A stretch of 64,000 bases of DNA from Aristolochia californica. Its lineage: Eukaryota > Streptophyta > Magnoliopsida > Piperales > Aristolochiaceae. The notes under the pieces are model-generated. The model saw only the letters and a program-made list of their open reading frames with translations. It was not told the DNA's origin and did not search any database. A program made the position numbers and the translations under genes. How positions within the stretch are numbered: position 1 is the first letter of the stretch; every line of letters begins with the position of its first letter. Shown here in pieces: positions 26,501 to 36,869 of the stretch. The stretch is from contig JARWKL010000016.1 in assembly GCA_029961685.1 (NCBI GenBank), forward strand, positions 15,754,157 to 15,818,156, written 5' to 3'.

Positions 26501-29500
26501 GATGGGATGATAACAACCATCCCTAGTAATGACACATCCATGACCATGATAATGGGAAAGAATAGAAAACTTACCAAGGTCATTGGCCACATGTTGGGCA
26601 ACACCACTATCCACTATCCAACCTTTATCTGGTGCTTTGTTGAGTTGCATGCCAAAAAATTCTGCAGCCAAAGCAGAAATGTCAATCAAATTCAAAGAAT
26701 CGTTCTTTAATCCTCGAATGTAATCCTATATTGACCAGAATTTTTTTGCAACATGACCCATCTTGCCATAGTATTGACACGGCACACTCTTATCTGAATT
26801 ATTGAAATTGTTCTGGTGAGCACTTTTGTTACCATTGGATCGTCCTCAGCTACTAAACCTCTAATTATTTGAGCTTCCCCGACTAGAATTCTATTGAGTA
26901 GACTAAGAAGTCATTGGAGCAGACTTACAAGGTATAGCGAACTTGCTCTTGAAGAGAAACTATTTTTGTTGTAGCCCCAAAGGAAGCAATGAATCAAAAC
27001 TCAATAGTTGTAATTGTGCTATAAGTGCCTAAATAAAGTTCAAATACTCCTCTCCTAATCCAAGAAGAATGTAAGGAACTTTGTCATGAGAGGAGATCAT
27101 TTCTCCAACAATTTGTAGTTGAGTGCATATACCCTGCACCTAATTGTAAAACTCAGTAACATATTTGTCCCCTTAGAACTCTATAATTGCTTCTTTAACT
27201 TAAAAATTTCAAGCATCAGTCCAAATGAAATAACTCTGCCTCAATGCTTGTCATAGCTTATAGACACTATCAATTTCTATCACTTGAGAGAGAATTTCGA
27301 GGGTTAGAGTCGCTTTGGCCCAGCCTAGAACCTATATATCCTTCAATACCCAACTCTTAAACTCAGGATAATCATGATAAGAACCCTACTTGTGAGAAGT
27401 CCTTATCTTTTCTAAAAGTGAAAGGAAGATTTGAAAGAAAGATTAAGATTAAGAGGGTTAGAATAAGAGAGAAGGAAAGAAGAGAGGAGAAAAGTAACGG
27501 AAGAGAGGGAGATAGAGAGAGAGCTAGAAGGAAAAGAGAGAAGAAGAGAGGTGAAACGAGGGAGAGGTGCTAGGCACAAATTTGAGAGGGGAAAGAGATT
27601 TGGAAAAGGCTTGATTGATTTCTGCCTTCCGCTAACACCCCTATTTTATAGCATTATTTTGGAAACTCCTTAATCAACTAGGATTACATAACTGAAGGAG
27701 AGACTTTAGGAAATTGATAGGATTAAATCAATCTAAGAAAGGTTATAATAATTGAAAGACTACATCCTTTAAATATAAATATAATTTAGTAGGACCTTAT
27801 CTTACTAAGAAGAGAGGGCATTTTTCCTTTTTGCATTCAAGCTCCGCACCCTTTGTTTCCTGGAGGTGACACTTTCTATTTTGTGGTGGCTTCTCTCTTC
27901 TACTTCTCTTCTTCTCATGTTTCTTTGGGGGTAATTTTTGGTTTCTATCATTCCACCCCTCTTGAATATCAACCTTGTCATCAAGGTTGAAAGTCGAAGA
28001 ATCGTAGAAGGAATTCATTTTCACATGTCTACTGTGGCTCCCCCTAGATTTTCTAAAAAAACAAAATCAAATTAACACTTTTACCTTTAAGGTGGTGCCC
28101 CTTAGACTTTTTAAAAATAAATACCCCCAAATTATAATTATACCCTTGGCTTGGTACATGTGTTGAGTTACATAAATTTGGGTTTTATCATTATACTCAT
28201 CTTGGAAGATCAACCTTGCCCTCAAGGTTGAGGTACTAAGAAAGCGTAGTAAGAACTTGACTTCAATCTCCCAAGTTGCATACTTCTTATTAAGTTTGTT
28301 TTACTTCTTCATTATTTACTAGTCATGCCAACCCTAACACGTGAGTGTCTCCTAACACCAAAAAAGTTTATATACAACTCATAAACTCAAGAGAGATTCA
28401 CCTCTTGTGCATATAAGGATTCTAGAGATAACCACATAGCCTTTGTTGTCTCATAATTCATTACCTGGTTTCTAAGAGTAGAATCAATAATAGTGACAAT
28501 CCAGGTCATAACCTGATTGTCCTTTGTCTCTCAATCATCATCTGGAGGCATTGGGAGATCATCTCGGATAAAATTCAACTTTTTTCTACCCTTAAGATAC
28601 ATATTGACAGACTTTGCCTACTTAAGATAATTATACCTTATCAACTTTTTTGAAGTAATCACGATGGTATCATTTCCATCAAACCCGGAATTTCCTTTAG
28701 CTAGGGTATAAACTTCTCTTGTCTCAACCATAATACTGATATATGATCACACAATAAGCTTCCAGGCAATTTTCAGATTTAACACCAAAGTGGGCCTCAC
28801 TCACAATATTAGGGTTAAGGCACAAAAATAGGATATACGCACTTCAACAATCCAATAACCACCAATTCACTGCTATTTCATCTAATATCATGCAATAGTA
28901 GTTGCAATTAAGGTTGATATCATCAATTGGGTGATGATGAAGGTATTCAACACAGGGTTGGGTGATGCAAATCTAAAAGAAAAACAATTAGGAACCCAAT
29001 TAGGGTGATCAAAGTATAAAGAATCGTTCAATAATTCATAAAGACCAGTAACCCTAAGGTTATGGTAGAGAAAGGGAGAAAAAAACTTAACTTTGATGAA
29101 CTAGCATAAAAAAAACCTGTATTTTTCCTCTTTCAACCAAGTTGTCCTCTTCAAAAATGGCAAGAATCTGCAATAGAATGCTCCTATCAACGATCTACAA
29201 CTCGGATACCATGTAAAAATCAAGATTTGGGTGGAAGAGTAGAAAATTGTGAAAAAAATGACAAAAGAGAAGAGCTTTCTGAAGAGTCTGAATGGCATCC
29301 TTGGGAACTGTGCACAAATTCCCAAAGACCTTAAAATAAGTGTTTTGAGTTATAAATTATAAAAATACCCCTATACACTTAATACTTTAATCTCCTTATG
29401 TCTCCCTATCTATATATCCTATGTAGATAAAAATTTAACCAATGATATAATTTAACATGTAAAACAAGATTACATAAAGAAAATTAAACACTGAAGTGGC

Positions 29501-32500
29501 AAAATAATCAAAATACCCATGGAGGGTAAAATGACCAAAATACCCTTAGATGTATTTTCTAGCAAAAACGTTTGTAGAATGAGGTAAATCAAGAGAATGG
29601 GACTGATATGCTGTGGATAACATTTAGTAATAGTTCTCTTTAGAGAAAGTACTAATTTGTTGCCTCACTACACTTTTTTGCCCACTCTAAATGGCAACAT
29701 ATAAACCCCCTAGCATGTGACTTAAGTAAGCACTTTGCAGATATAATTATTTGTTGCAAAAAAATCATGCAGTGAAAGAGAAGTAGATTGAAGTCAGTGT
29801 TTAAGTAACAAAAATTTAGGCTTAGATGCTCTCTTCAATCTATAGTGAGGAACATTAGTTGAGGCAAGTGAGTGTTGTTAGTTAATTTAATTCCGTATGA
29901 GTTTAGTGAGAACTTGGCACAAGAGTAGGTACATGCACTGGTATAGGTTCATGAGGTGGTGGATGCTCGAGGACGGTGATTTCACTCCTAGTCCACAACC
30001 TCAGGCTTTCTTCTTTCTTCTTTTTTCCTTTTCCTTCTCCTCTCTCCCTTACCTCTTTCCTCTTTATTGTTTACGCTTCTCTTCTTCTCTGGAAAAGCCG
30101 AACGAATCTGGTACTGGATGCAATGGAGGGACGGTGGAGAAGCTGAAGCAGGTGAGAAGGTGATAATTGGCAATACAAGTGAAGATACGAGTCTGGCAAT
30201 GGTAAATTTTAATTTCCTTCCGCCTCATGGTAGAGGGTTTGGGATTGTTATTAACCTTGTGACCATATGGATTCACATGGGCATTGGTATGTTGTTAATT
30301 CTTTATTGACTGATATACGTAAATTTTGTGGCTCCACCCTAGCCATCAGTGGTGGGCGTTCCGTTAATAATTTCCAACTTCAGCCATGACATAGAACAAA
30401 ATTAGTGCTTTATAGGCTAAACAAGATCTTTATGTGTTTAAAACAAGTGAAGCTTGTACAGTTTATAAATACGTAGAGTTTGTGTTTCTGTTTTTATGTT
30501 TAATACTTGAGTTTCTGTTAAGGTTCTGCAAAGTTAGTCAAGTTGTGGGGGTGTTATATTTTGTACCTTTCTCAGTGTTGAATAAAAGATGGTAGCAAAA
30601 ATAAAAAATGAAAAACTGGACTCCAATGTAAGGTTGATTACTGGACTGTCCTTCCAACCTGCTTTTTTTCGAATATTTCTGTTTCCTGATTTTATAAATC
30701 GAGACTTGATCAATAAGTGCCTTGTCATTACATATAATATCAAATATTTGGCGTGAGATCTCTGTCATGTGGGTATGCAGGAAAACAGTTAGTTTATCGT
30801 TCCTGAAGCATATCGCATCTGCAGAATTAACAATTTGAATAGTGCCAAGAGAAATATAGTTGTTTAACTCTTCACTGAGGCCTTCTAGGGGTGAATGCAT
30901 CTTTGTTATTCAACTTTGCCACCACTAGAGCTCCGGAACAACTCTAGGGAATAGTTCTGGTGATATTGATGCACAGGTCTGTTCCGCTAGTTGTCTGGCA
31001 TATTGCTCATGTAGTTCCGTTCTGCTCAACTATTAGCCATGTTGGTTGAAATAATGGTCAGTTTCTTAACTAAACGAGAAGATGTGTTAATGTTGAACTC
31101 CATTGTCGCTTCAAGCTGATTCTCGTGGAAAGGGATTGGCCTACGCTGCAGCTCTAAATTCTACAAACTAATTTCTCTCTATATCTTACTTTTTCTTTTG
31201 GAACATTTTCCTGAGGTGAATGAATATATTAAGACAATGTTTAAGTTTGCAGCACCGTTTTAACTTTAGAGTTTCAATATCTGACAGTATGGCCAGGATT
31301 CTGGAACGATACGAGAGATACTCGTATACCGAGCGAGAATTTACTGCAACAGATCCTGAATCCGAGGTATGCTGAAGTAACTCTCTCTTATTTTTCACTT
31401 CTCACTCCCCCCACCCTCTCTCCGGCTAAAGCCATAATAAGATACCAAAAAGAGATTGTTTCTTTATATGAATCAAAACATGAAAATTTCCTCCTTCTTG
31501 CTTGCTTTGAAGGGAGGTTGGTATCTGGAATATGGCAAACTCAAAGCTAGAGTTGAGGCTCTACAAAGAAGCCATAGGTAATGCAAAAACATTTATGGGG
31601 TCTGAGTTGCCACATACCCTCAAGAATACTGAACGATTATGTAATGCAGGCACTATATGGGTGAGGACCTTGATTCATTAAGTCTAAAAGAACTTCAGTA
31701 TCTGGAGCAACAGCTTGATACTGCTTTGAAGCATGTAAGATCTCAAAAGGTAAATGAGCCATCTTCATCGGCCTATGCTCAGCATTAGTCAATGAGTTGC
31801 AGAGTGCATTCCTGCTTTTAACATACCTCCGATGCATCCAAATATCATCAAAAGCAGCAGTCACTTATTTCATTTTAAGGCTGCTGTTAAGCTATACCTT
31901 GAACAGAGGAATTTGTTATTAGAAGATATAATTTAGCTAGTTAACGAATTTTGCTGAACTATTTTTTTTCTTGCAGAACCAGCTCATGTATGATTCTATT
32001 GCTGAGCTTCAGAAAAAGGTCTGACTCTAAGATATGTTTCTCTTCTAGTAATTTATAGCTTGGGTTTCTCTGTTTGCTATTTGGATTCAATTTTGGTTTG
32101 CTAATATGTGTGCAAGCTTATCCATTCACAATGGTATTAGTTCGCTGTTGCATTGTCTAAGTTGATATGTTATCTTTCTCTTCTTGTTCTAATCCCTTTC
32201 TTCACTATGTCTTGGTCAGTGGCACGATTCCTTTTTTTTATGTTTAGTTATGATGTGCTTTTATGTGTGTATAATATGTTTATGCATAGTTGATTCAAGA
32301 GGTGATATTGAACGCAGGAGAAGACCCTGCGAGAGCAGAACAACATGCTTGAGAAAAAGGTACTGCAATTCGGATTACTTTTACTTGCACGAGTAGTATT
32401 TGAATCACATCAACTGTAGTAACTAATAATTGGAAACAGCTTCAAGAGAAGGAGAAGGCCAGGGCTCAATGGGATCAACAAAATCAACATCAAACTTCTT

Positions 32501-33517
32501 CACCACCCTTCCTGCTTTCAAGGCCGCTACCAACGCTGAACATCGGGTACTCTCTCTGCTGCATAGGATAGATACCAGTTTTTAGCAGAATCTCACTATA
32601 AACTATAAGAAAAGATTCTTATCGAAGACTGAAATTTAGTTAGAGAAACAACAGCCACCAGCAAGACAAACAGAGTACTACCACTCTCAATCTCAGCTAT
32701 ACACATAGTATGGACTGAACAAATAGTTGGGGAATCCGAGTAGTTCAAAGCAATAAGATGAACTTTGCATAATAGGAAAATCTAAGCTTCAGCCACATTA
32801 GTTATTTATGGAAGTTGCTGTAGCTAGTAGAAATCTCTTATCAGTAAACTCTGCGTAGTAGAAGGAAGCATAATAGGAAAATCTAAGCTTCAGCCACATT
32901 AGTTATTTATGGAAGTTGCTGTAGCTAGTAGAAATCTCTTATCAGTAAACTCTGCGTAGTAGAAGGAGACATGATGACAGGCTTTAGATACCATATTCAA
33001 GTGACATACTTTTAACTGGACACGAAATGGAGGGTCGTATGTAATTTAGGTAATTTTCCTGGCACGAAGCGTTTAAACATGATTGACAGAGTTGGTTATT
33101 GTGTTTTTCTTTCATTTTTTATTTTTTTTTTAATTTTTTTAATGGTGAAAGCTAATCAGCTATATGATTAGCAGAATGATTTACATGAAGCAAACAACTT
33201 GATGCCACCGTTTTACTCTCACTCTATCCATCACTTTGATGAGTCAGTGGTTGATTTGCCTCTATATTTTTCATTGAACCTATTGTTGACTACATATTGT
33301 CCCTGTATTATTAAGAAATGAAGACCCTTGAACCATTATTAAGAAAGGAGCTACCTAGGTTTCTTCTGCCGGACATGAACAAATGAAAACATTTATGTGA
33401 TGCAGCAACAGTTACAGCCCAGCAAGCGGCCCCGGAACTGAAGAGGAAAGCGCCAGATCCCGCCCACAAAGCAACATCATCTTGCCAGCTTGGTTGCTGC
33501 GGCATGGGAACGCATAG
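8560..33517 (+). CDS. FUL-like: FRUITFULL-like MADS-box transcription factor (AP1/SQUA clade), 8 exons, 243 aa
   Basis: Exons: 8560-8744, 31288-31366, 31513-31577, 31650-31749, 31977-32018, 32318-32359, 32440-32546, 33406-33517. Sizes are 185, 79, 65, 100, 42, 42, 107 and 112 nt (732 nt). The first six match the conserved AP1/SQUA exon sizes, and all junctions are GT-AG and in frame. The MADS domain is residues 1-60, starting [21 protein letters not shown] region and keratin-like K domain follow ([14 protein letters not shown] near residue 100). A Q-rich C-terminus ends with the FUL motif LPAWLLR. The family are nuclear MIKC-type DNA-binding proteins acting on CArG boxes in floral transition, meristem identity and fruit development. 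The euAP1 motif and farnesylation CaaX are absent, so this is FUL-like rather than AP1. Intron 1 is about 22.5 kb; the others are 72-859 bp. All residues look intact, so the gene is probably functional. Confidence 0.95.
12600..14155 (-). mobile_element. Probable 3' LTR of Copia remnant, carrying the nested TRIM
   Basis: On the minus strand the LTR would start TGTTAAAATACAC at 14155, directly after a purine-rich tract (TTTGAAGAAGAG, rc of 14156-14170) that lies 3' of the RNase H fragment. The low-coordinate end is uncertain. The matching 5' LTR was not found. Confidence 0.45.
13262..13613 (-). mobile_element. Complete 352-bp TRIM (miniature LTR retrotransposon)
   Basis: Two direct repeats of 101 bp (13262-13362 and 13513-13613) flank a 150-bp internal segment. 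On the minus strand the LTR starts TGTTGGAATTTGTG and ends GGTTTCAACA. The upstream LTR is immediately followed by TGGTATCAGAGCAGG (rc of 13498-13512), the initiator tRNA-Met primer-binding site. The downstream LTR is preceded by a purine tract GCAGGGGAG. The flanks GCCCA (13257-13261) and ACCCA (13614-13618) are a 4/5 target-site duplication. The 93-codon ORF across it is incidental. The LTRs differ at a handful of positions, so the insertion is not very recent. It sits inside what looks like the 3' LTR of the Copia remnant next to it. Confidence 0.9.
14156..16957 (-). pseudogene. Degenerate Ty1/Copia polyprotein remnant in intron 1
   Basis: Minus-strand blocks run in Copia order. GAG-pre-integrase (16688-16957) has [10 protein letters not shown] and [10 protein letters not shown]. 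The integrase core (16380-16625) has [14 protein letters not shown] and [13 protein letters not shown]. The integrase tail (15984-16237) has [19 protein letters not shown]. Reverse transcriptase (14833-15366) has [25 protein letters not shown] and the catalytic YVDD. RNase H (14411-14653) has RRSTIGYC and SNVEAECR. Several frameshifts and stops separate the blocks, so the element is inactive. It lies antisense to the FUL-like gene. Confidence 0.88.
16960..18576. other. Intron 1 stretch without recognised coding domains
   Basis: AT-rich with A-rich runs near 17410-17450. It probably contains the decayed 5' part of the adjacent Copia element, but no gag motif or LTR end was identified. Short stretches near 18110-18180 resemble 24560-24640, suggesting a shared dispersed repeat. 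Confidence 0.35.
18577..19520 (-). pseudogene. LINE-type retrotransposon 3' end: zf-RVT and RNase H domains
   Basis: On the minus strand, 19240-19520 resembles the reverse-transcriptase zinc-binding domain ([21 protein letters not shown]). Next comes an RNase H-like domain at 18891-19097, with [20 protein letters not shown] and the acidic residues of the NxDG and TAELxxL motifs. After a frameshift there is an end segment (18577-18810) with [12 protein letters not shown]. This domain order is that of plant non-LTR retrotransposon ORF2 C-termini. Frameshifts and stops make it a pseudogene, and no poly(A) tail was assigned. Confidence 0.75.
19560..20860 (-). pseudogene. Ty3/Gypsy gag-protease fragment
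   Basis: Read on the minus strand, 20040-20110 encodes [19 protein letters not shown], a retropepsin-like segment with the catalytic D-S-G. Next, 19777-20004 encodes [20 protein letters not shown] and [15 protein letters not shown]. This matches the 'DFYVL...G.DVVLGV.WL..LG' pattern of Gypsy aspartic proteases. The 20558-20854 ORF lies where gag should be, but I do not recognise it. Reverse transcriptase is missing; the fragment abuts the LINE piece. Family assignment is by pattern memory. Confidence 0.55.
20880..23300. other. Intron 1 stretch without recognised domains
   Basis: It holds a (GA)n-rich run near 20985-21015 and several short ORFs that I do not recognise. It probably includes decayed LTR-element DNA. 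The last 100 bp is rich in CACACATG-type repeats. Confidence 0.35.
23301..23807 (-). mobile_element. Cassandra: Cassandra-type TRIM with 5S rRNA sequence in its LTRs
   Basis: Two LTRs (23301-23550 and 23625-23807) flank a 74-bp internal segment. Read on the minus strand, each LTR contains a stretch like the 3' half of 5S rRNA: CTGAAGTTAAGCGAGCC (A-box), then GAGTAGTCCTAGGATGGGTG and ACCTCCTAGG (C-box). The upstream (right) LTR ends GGCGTTTGACA and is followed by TGGTATCAGAATTGG, a tRNA-Met primer-binding site. The purine tract GGCGGGGTGGG precedes the other LTR. The left LTR has an internal tandem duplication of about 66 bp, which repeats the 5S block. It encodes nothing; Cassandra elements are known to use the Pol III 5S promoter. 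Confidence 0.93.
23808..25542. other. Intron 1 stretch, mostly unrecognised, with one tandem duplication
   Basis: AT-rich DNA with no recognised domain. Part of 24150-24650 resembles 12290-12600, indicating a dispersed repeat family. The 66-bp duplication inside is annotated separately. Confidence 0.35.
24835..24966. repeat. Perfect 66-bp tandem duplication
   Basis: Two adjacent copies begin ACCTATCTCATACTAAGTTG and end GACAAATA, with no difference seen. The identity implies a recent local duplication. It makes a spurious repeated ORF. Confidence 0.9.
25543..27420 (-). pseudogene. Second degenerate Copia remnant (gag to integrase) in intron 1
   Basis: Minus-strand order from high to low coordinates is as follows. 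A CCHC-like knuckle lies near 26740-26790 ([13 protein letters not shown], with mutated cysteines). The retropepsin (26381-26695) has [15 protein letters not shown], where the usual DSGA is DSGV. GAG-pre-integrase (26029-26286) has [14 protein letters not shown]. The integrase C-terminal part (25543-25980) has [13 protein letters not shown] and [20 protein letters not shown]. Reverse transcriptase and RNase H are not present below 25543. A matching 5' LTR with primer-binding site lies at 29212-29622. Frame changes show it is inactive. Confidence 0.75.
27421..29199. other. Leader-side DNA of the Copia remnant, with purine-rich tract
   Basis: A strongly purine-rich tract lies at 27430-27600. 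It is followed by unrecognised DNA that probably corresponds to the 5' leader of the minus-strand Copia element. Two similar AACCTTG-(T/C)C(A/C)TCAAGGTT palindromic motifs occur near 27970 and 28210. Confidence 0.35.
28300..28352 (-). repeat. LTR fragment related to family D
   Basis: TTATTTACTAGTCATGCCA and GTGAGTGTCTCCTAACA closely match the end of the family D LTRs at 61190-61234 and 63055-63099. Only this end was recognised. Confidence 0.55.
29212..29622 (-). mobile_element. 5' LTR of intron-1 Copia remnant
   Basis: On the minus strand it starts TGTTATCCACAGC (29622) and ends TTTTTACA (29212), followed by TGGTATCCGAGTTG, a primer-binding site with one change from the tRNA-Met type. No partner LTR was found on the low-coordinate side. 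Confidence 0.6.
32767..32968. repeat. 101-bp tandem duplication in FUL-like intron 7
   Basis: Two near-identical copies start GCATAATAGGAAAATC, offset by 101 bp. They lie in the 859-bp last intron (32547-33405) and do not touch splice sites. Confidence 0.88.
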
Positions 33518-33787
33518 CCTGGACATCGTAATTACATTGTTTTCTTTCAATTGAAAAAGGAAGAAAAAAGCCTTGCACGCATGGAAATTGTAATGAAAAT
33601 GTGTCTGAATTAATATATTTGTCGCCGTCCTTTGAATGCAAAGCTAATGTATGAACACATTCTTCATTTCCTGCAACGTGAGATGGAGCCATGCTTCTCG
33701 TTGCGACGTTTGCATATGGAGTGACTTTCTTTGTGAATCTTTGGGATAAGATAGAGTTTGGACTCAATTGTTTGTGTTGTATATGTA

Positions 33788-33793
33788 AATAAA
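33788..33793 (+). terminator. Polyadenylation signal of FUL-like gene
   Basis: AATAAA lies 270 bp after the FUL-like stop codon. Other near-matches exist upstream, so the actual cleavage site is uncertain. Confidence 0.5.
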
Positions 33794-33799
33794 GTAAGT

Positions 33800-34940
33800 G
33801 TTTTAGGGCCAATTTTTCTCTCTCTCTCTCTCTTTTGGTTAGCTAGGAAATGAAACAAAGCACTCAGATAGATTTTACTTACTAAAGTTGTAATCATTTA
33901 GGGTTACAAAAGAAAAGAAAAAAAGAATTTAACCATTATTATTTCTAAAAAATAGTTAGTAAAAATGATATAATTATCAAATTCTTATTTTTATGAACTA
34001 TTTTTAAGAATAATAATGATCAAATTCTCATTTTCTTTTCTTTTCCGTGGGATTCCAAAGAGACACTTAAAAAGACACAAACATAAATTAGAGACTCTTT
34101 GAAAATCCACATTACAACACCAAAAATCCCACAAGAATAAAGTAATAGCTTTTATAAATCGTTAACATGCAAATGAACACAATCATGAATCAAATAAAAG
34201 CAACTAAAAATCGTTATCACCCATTATATGGAGTAAAAAGACAGCTTTACATAGACATCATGGATTGAAGAGGAAAAAAATTCCATAGAGAAAACTACAT
34301 ATTTCAGTTTGGTTACTACAAACCCTTAATCGACGTGACCTACATGAATCATCCTAATTAAAGTCTGAATGCTAAACTCCATGGAACACGATCACTTCAT
34401 CAAAGTGGGTCCTGTAGCAGAAAGATAACGAGGGAAGAAACTATTTACCATTCAATCTCAACCACCATTACCATGCACAATGAACAACCTAAAAGCTACC
34501 AACACTTGGGCCTTATTATTGGAGAAATGTGTTTCCAGAACCATTAGTACCCTCATGTTTGTATGCTGGAAAAAAAGTTAAAATTCTTTCACAAGACCCA
34601 GATTAAAGCACAGGAAGCACATACAATTCCAATGTTACAAAAAACGGCCCCCAAGAAAATTCACCTAAACTTAATTTGTTGATTAAATGTAATTAAAAAA
34701 ACCTTTATATATTTAAAATTTGTCATTTTTGAATAATCACAATTCATCATTAAGAAGGTGGCGTAGAGCAACCAAAAGAGCCTTATTTGCGTTCACACTC
34801 AGAAAAGTCACACCCATGAGAAGTTTCTCCGATTCCACGACGCCGTTCACATGTCGATTTCAACGGTTAAACGGGGAATTACTATTCAAAGCCTCCATTA
34901 GATTGGATCCAATTCAGTTGTTAATGATTTCTCCCTCCAT
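33800..34940. other. Spacer between FUL-like and DSBA genes
   Basis: AT-rich sequence with a CT microsatellite just before it (33815-33833). No gene was recognised. It would hold the FUL-like 3' end and the DSBA promoter. Confidence 0.4.
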
Positions 34941-34950
34941 TCCACGGCTC

Positions 34951-34956
34951 TATATA
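34951..34956 (+). promoter_or_regulatory. TATA box of DSBA-like gene
   Basis: TATATAAC lies just upstream of a pyrimidine-rich leader. A 5'UTR intron is likely at 35000-35681 (CTCAG|GTACAG to CCTTGCAG|GTACAT), 13 bp before the ATG. Confidence 0.55.
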
Positions 34957-35694
34957 ACTACCACTCTCTTTCATTCTCGATCTGTCTTTCAGCTCTCAGG
35001 TACAGTTTTTGTTCTTTAAGGTATTCTTTTCTCATCTCATTTTTGTTATTCTTTTCTTGGGTGATCTTCCCTGAGCAATCTGACCGGGCGGAAGTTTTCT
35101 GGTTGATGTCGCTGCCTCGCTGTTAGCTTTTTTAGAGATTTAGTGGGATACGAATTCCCTTTTCCGTTTTTTAAAAGAACTTCGATTACTGTAAATTTCA
35201 TTTGGGTCAGATTTGCTTCCTGTCTAGTTTGTGCCTTAGTGGGTCAGATTTTTTTTTTTTTTTAAATGATTTCGGCATCTAGACTGCGGTTTCATGATTT
35301 TCTGCCGTGGAAAATCAGATACTTTCTGATAATTCACTGTAAAGCAAACCAATGGAATTATAGATGTTTGTTGGGATCATATTCTCATCCTGGGGAATTC
35401 GAATTGTAGGATAAATCGTCTTAGCTTCTTTAACATTAAAAATTAAAAAAAAAATCTGTTTGAAATCCAAGTTTTAAGAGCTCATTCTCTGTATCATAGT
35501 GTGTTTTCTGTGTAAATTCGCTTGACGGTGAGCTCTCTGTATGAATAGCATGAGTCTAGACTGATTTTATTGTCTTATTGACTCTTGGAAATGTTTGCTG
35601 AGGTATGAAACATCAAGTGGTGTTCATGCTAAGAGTGGCTCTTCCACTCATCCTGTTCACTGAATCTTCATAACCTTGCAGGTACATAAGATTC

Positions 35695-36864
35695 ATGGCT
35701 CAATCATCGGAAAAGAAGCTTATCCAAATTGATGCAACTATGGACACAGTCTGCCCTTGGTGTTTCATGGGCAAGAAAAATATGGAAAAAGCTATTAATT
35801 CATCCAGGGATCAATACGATTTTGAGGTATTGCCTCTTTTAGGTTCTTCAAGTAATAATATTTTAGTTATCTTGGCTGTTTTTTTTTTTTTTTCTGAATA
35901 AACAGCTTCAAAACAGATTAGGTATCATTCTTTCTTCCTGGACTCTTCTGCACCCAAAAATGGTGTCCTCAAGAGTGAGTTCTATGGGAGCAAATTTGGA
36001 GCAGCTCAGTGGAAACGGATGGCAGCTCATATGGGACAGGTATTTTTGCAAGCTTTTACTTTCAGATGAACATCTGGAAATGTTCCACTGCTGCTGACAT
36101 TAATCTGAAAACTTCTTTGTCTTGGCTCTTTACAGTTGTTTCAGACCTACGGACTTGAGTATGATACAGCTGGGCTCACGTAAGTGAACACAAAATAATC
36201 TTGAGTAGTTCATCTATAACTGAGAAGAACAGACAGTTTCATAGTGATTTTCTTGGATAATGCAGGGGCAATACCCTTGACAGTCACAGGATTATCAATT
36301 TTGCTGGGACTCAAGGCTTGGATAAGCAAAATGCTCTTGTGGAAGAAATATTGATGAACTATTTCGTTCACGGCAAGTTTATTGGTGATCGGTGGGTGCG
36401 CTTCCATTGCTTTTTCCTGTTCTTGAGGGTGAATAATCATGCACTTCCTTATATGTACATTGCTCTTTCTCTATCCAGGCAGATGCTTTTAGAAGCAGCT
36501 GAAAAAGCTGGGGTCATGGGAGCAGCAGAGTTGCTTGAAGATCAAAACAAGGGCCTCAAAGAAGTATTTCCCAATTCTTCTTCTCTTAATACTTTTCAGG
36601 AAATTTTCATACAGTGAAGGCTTATATTTGTTTTGCATCGGTTCCTAAGGTTTATGAAGATATTCGGACGTTCTCATCCCACATTTCTGGAGTCCCACAT
36701 TATGTGGTAGGTGGAGGCCTCTCTCCAACGATCTTATTCATTACTGTTTCAATGTTTCTTAATTGTTACCATGGGGCTTCTTTGAACAGATTAATGGGAA
36801 GCAAGAGCTGAATGGAGCCCAACCACCAGAAGCATTCCTGAAAGCTTTTCAAGCTGCAAAATAA
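35695..36864 (+). CDS. DSBA family thioredoxin-fold oxidoreductase, 7 exons, 213 aa
   Basis: Exons: 35695-35826, 35917-36039, 36136-36179, 36266-36391, 36479-36563, 36650-36706 and 36790-36864 (642 nt), all GT-AG and in frame. The protein matches plant DSBA-like oxidoreductases such as Arabidopsis At5g38900 (similarity from memory). The active site is C20-P-W-C23 in VCPWCFMGKKN. An alpha-helical insertion follows, with GLEYDTAGLTGNTLDSHR and a later thioredoxin-fold strand around SGVPHYVINGKQ, whose cis-Pro is typical. No signal peptide is visible, so it is probably cytosolic. The family resembles bacterial FrnE-like 2-hydroxychromene-2-carboxylate isomerase/DsbA proteins; the substrate is unknown. 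The length is normal and there is no sign of decay. The start is supported by the AAGATTCATGGCT context and by similarity beginning at MAQS. Confidence 0.95.
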
Positions 36865-36869
36865 GAACT

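Larger units (their letters stand above)
8745..31287 (+). other. Giant first intron of FUL-like gene (22,543 bp)
   Basis: Donor GTACGA follows codon 61 plus two bases; the acceptor is CTGACAG. Intron 1 of AP1/FUL genes is a known position for regulatory elements and is often the longest. The 5' 3.5 kb (to about 12.2 kb) and the 3' 1.6 kb (29.6-31.3 kb) look like ordinary intron DNA without recognised repeats. Most of the middle is transposon-derived and is annotated separately. Recognisable coding pieces within it are mostly on the minus strand, antisense to the gene. Confidence 0.9.
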
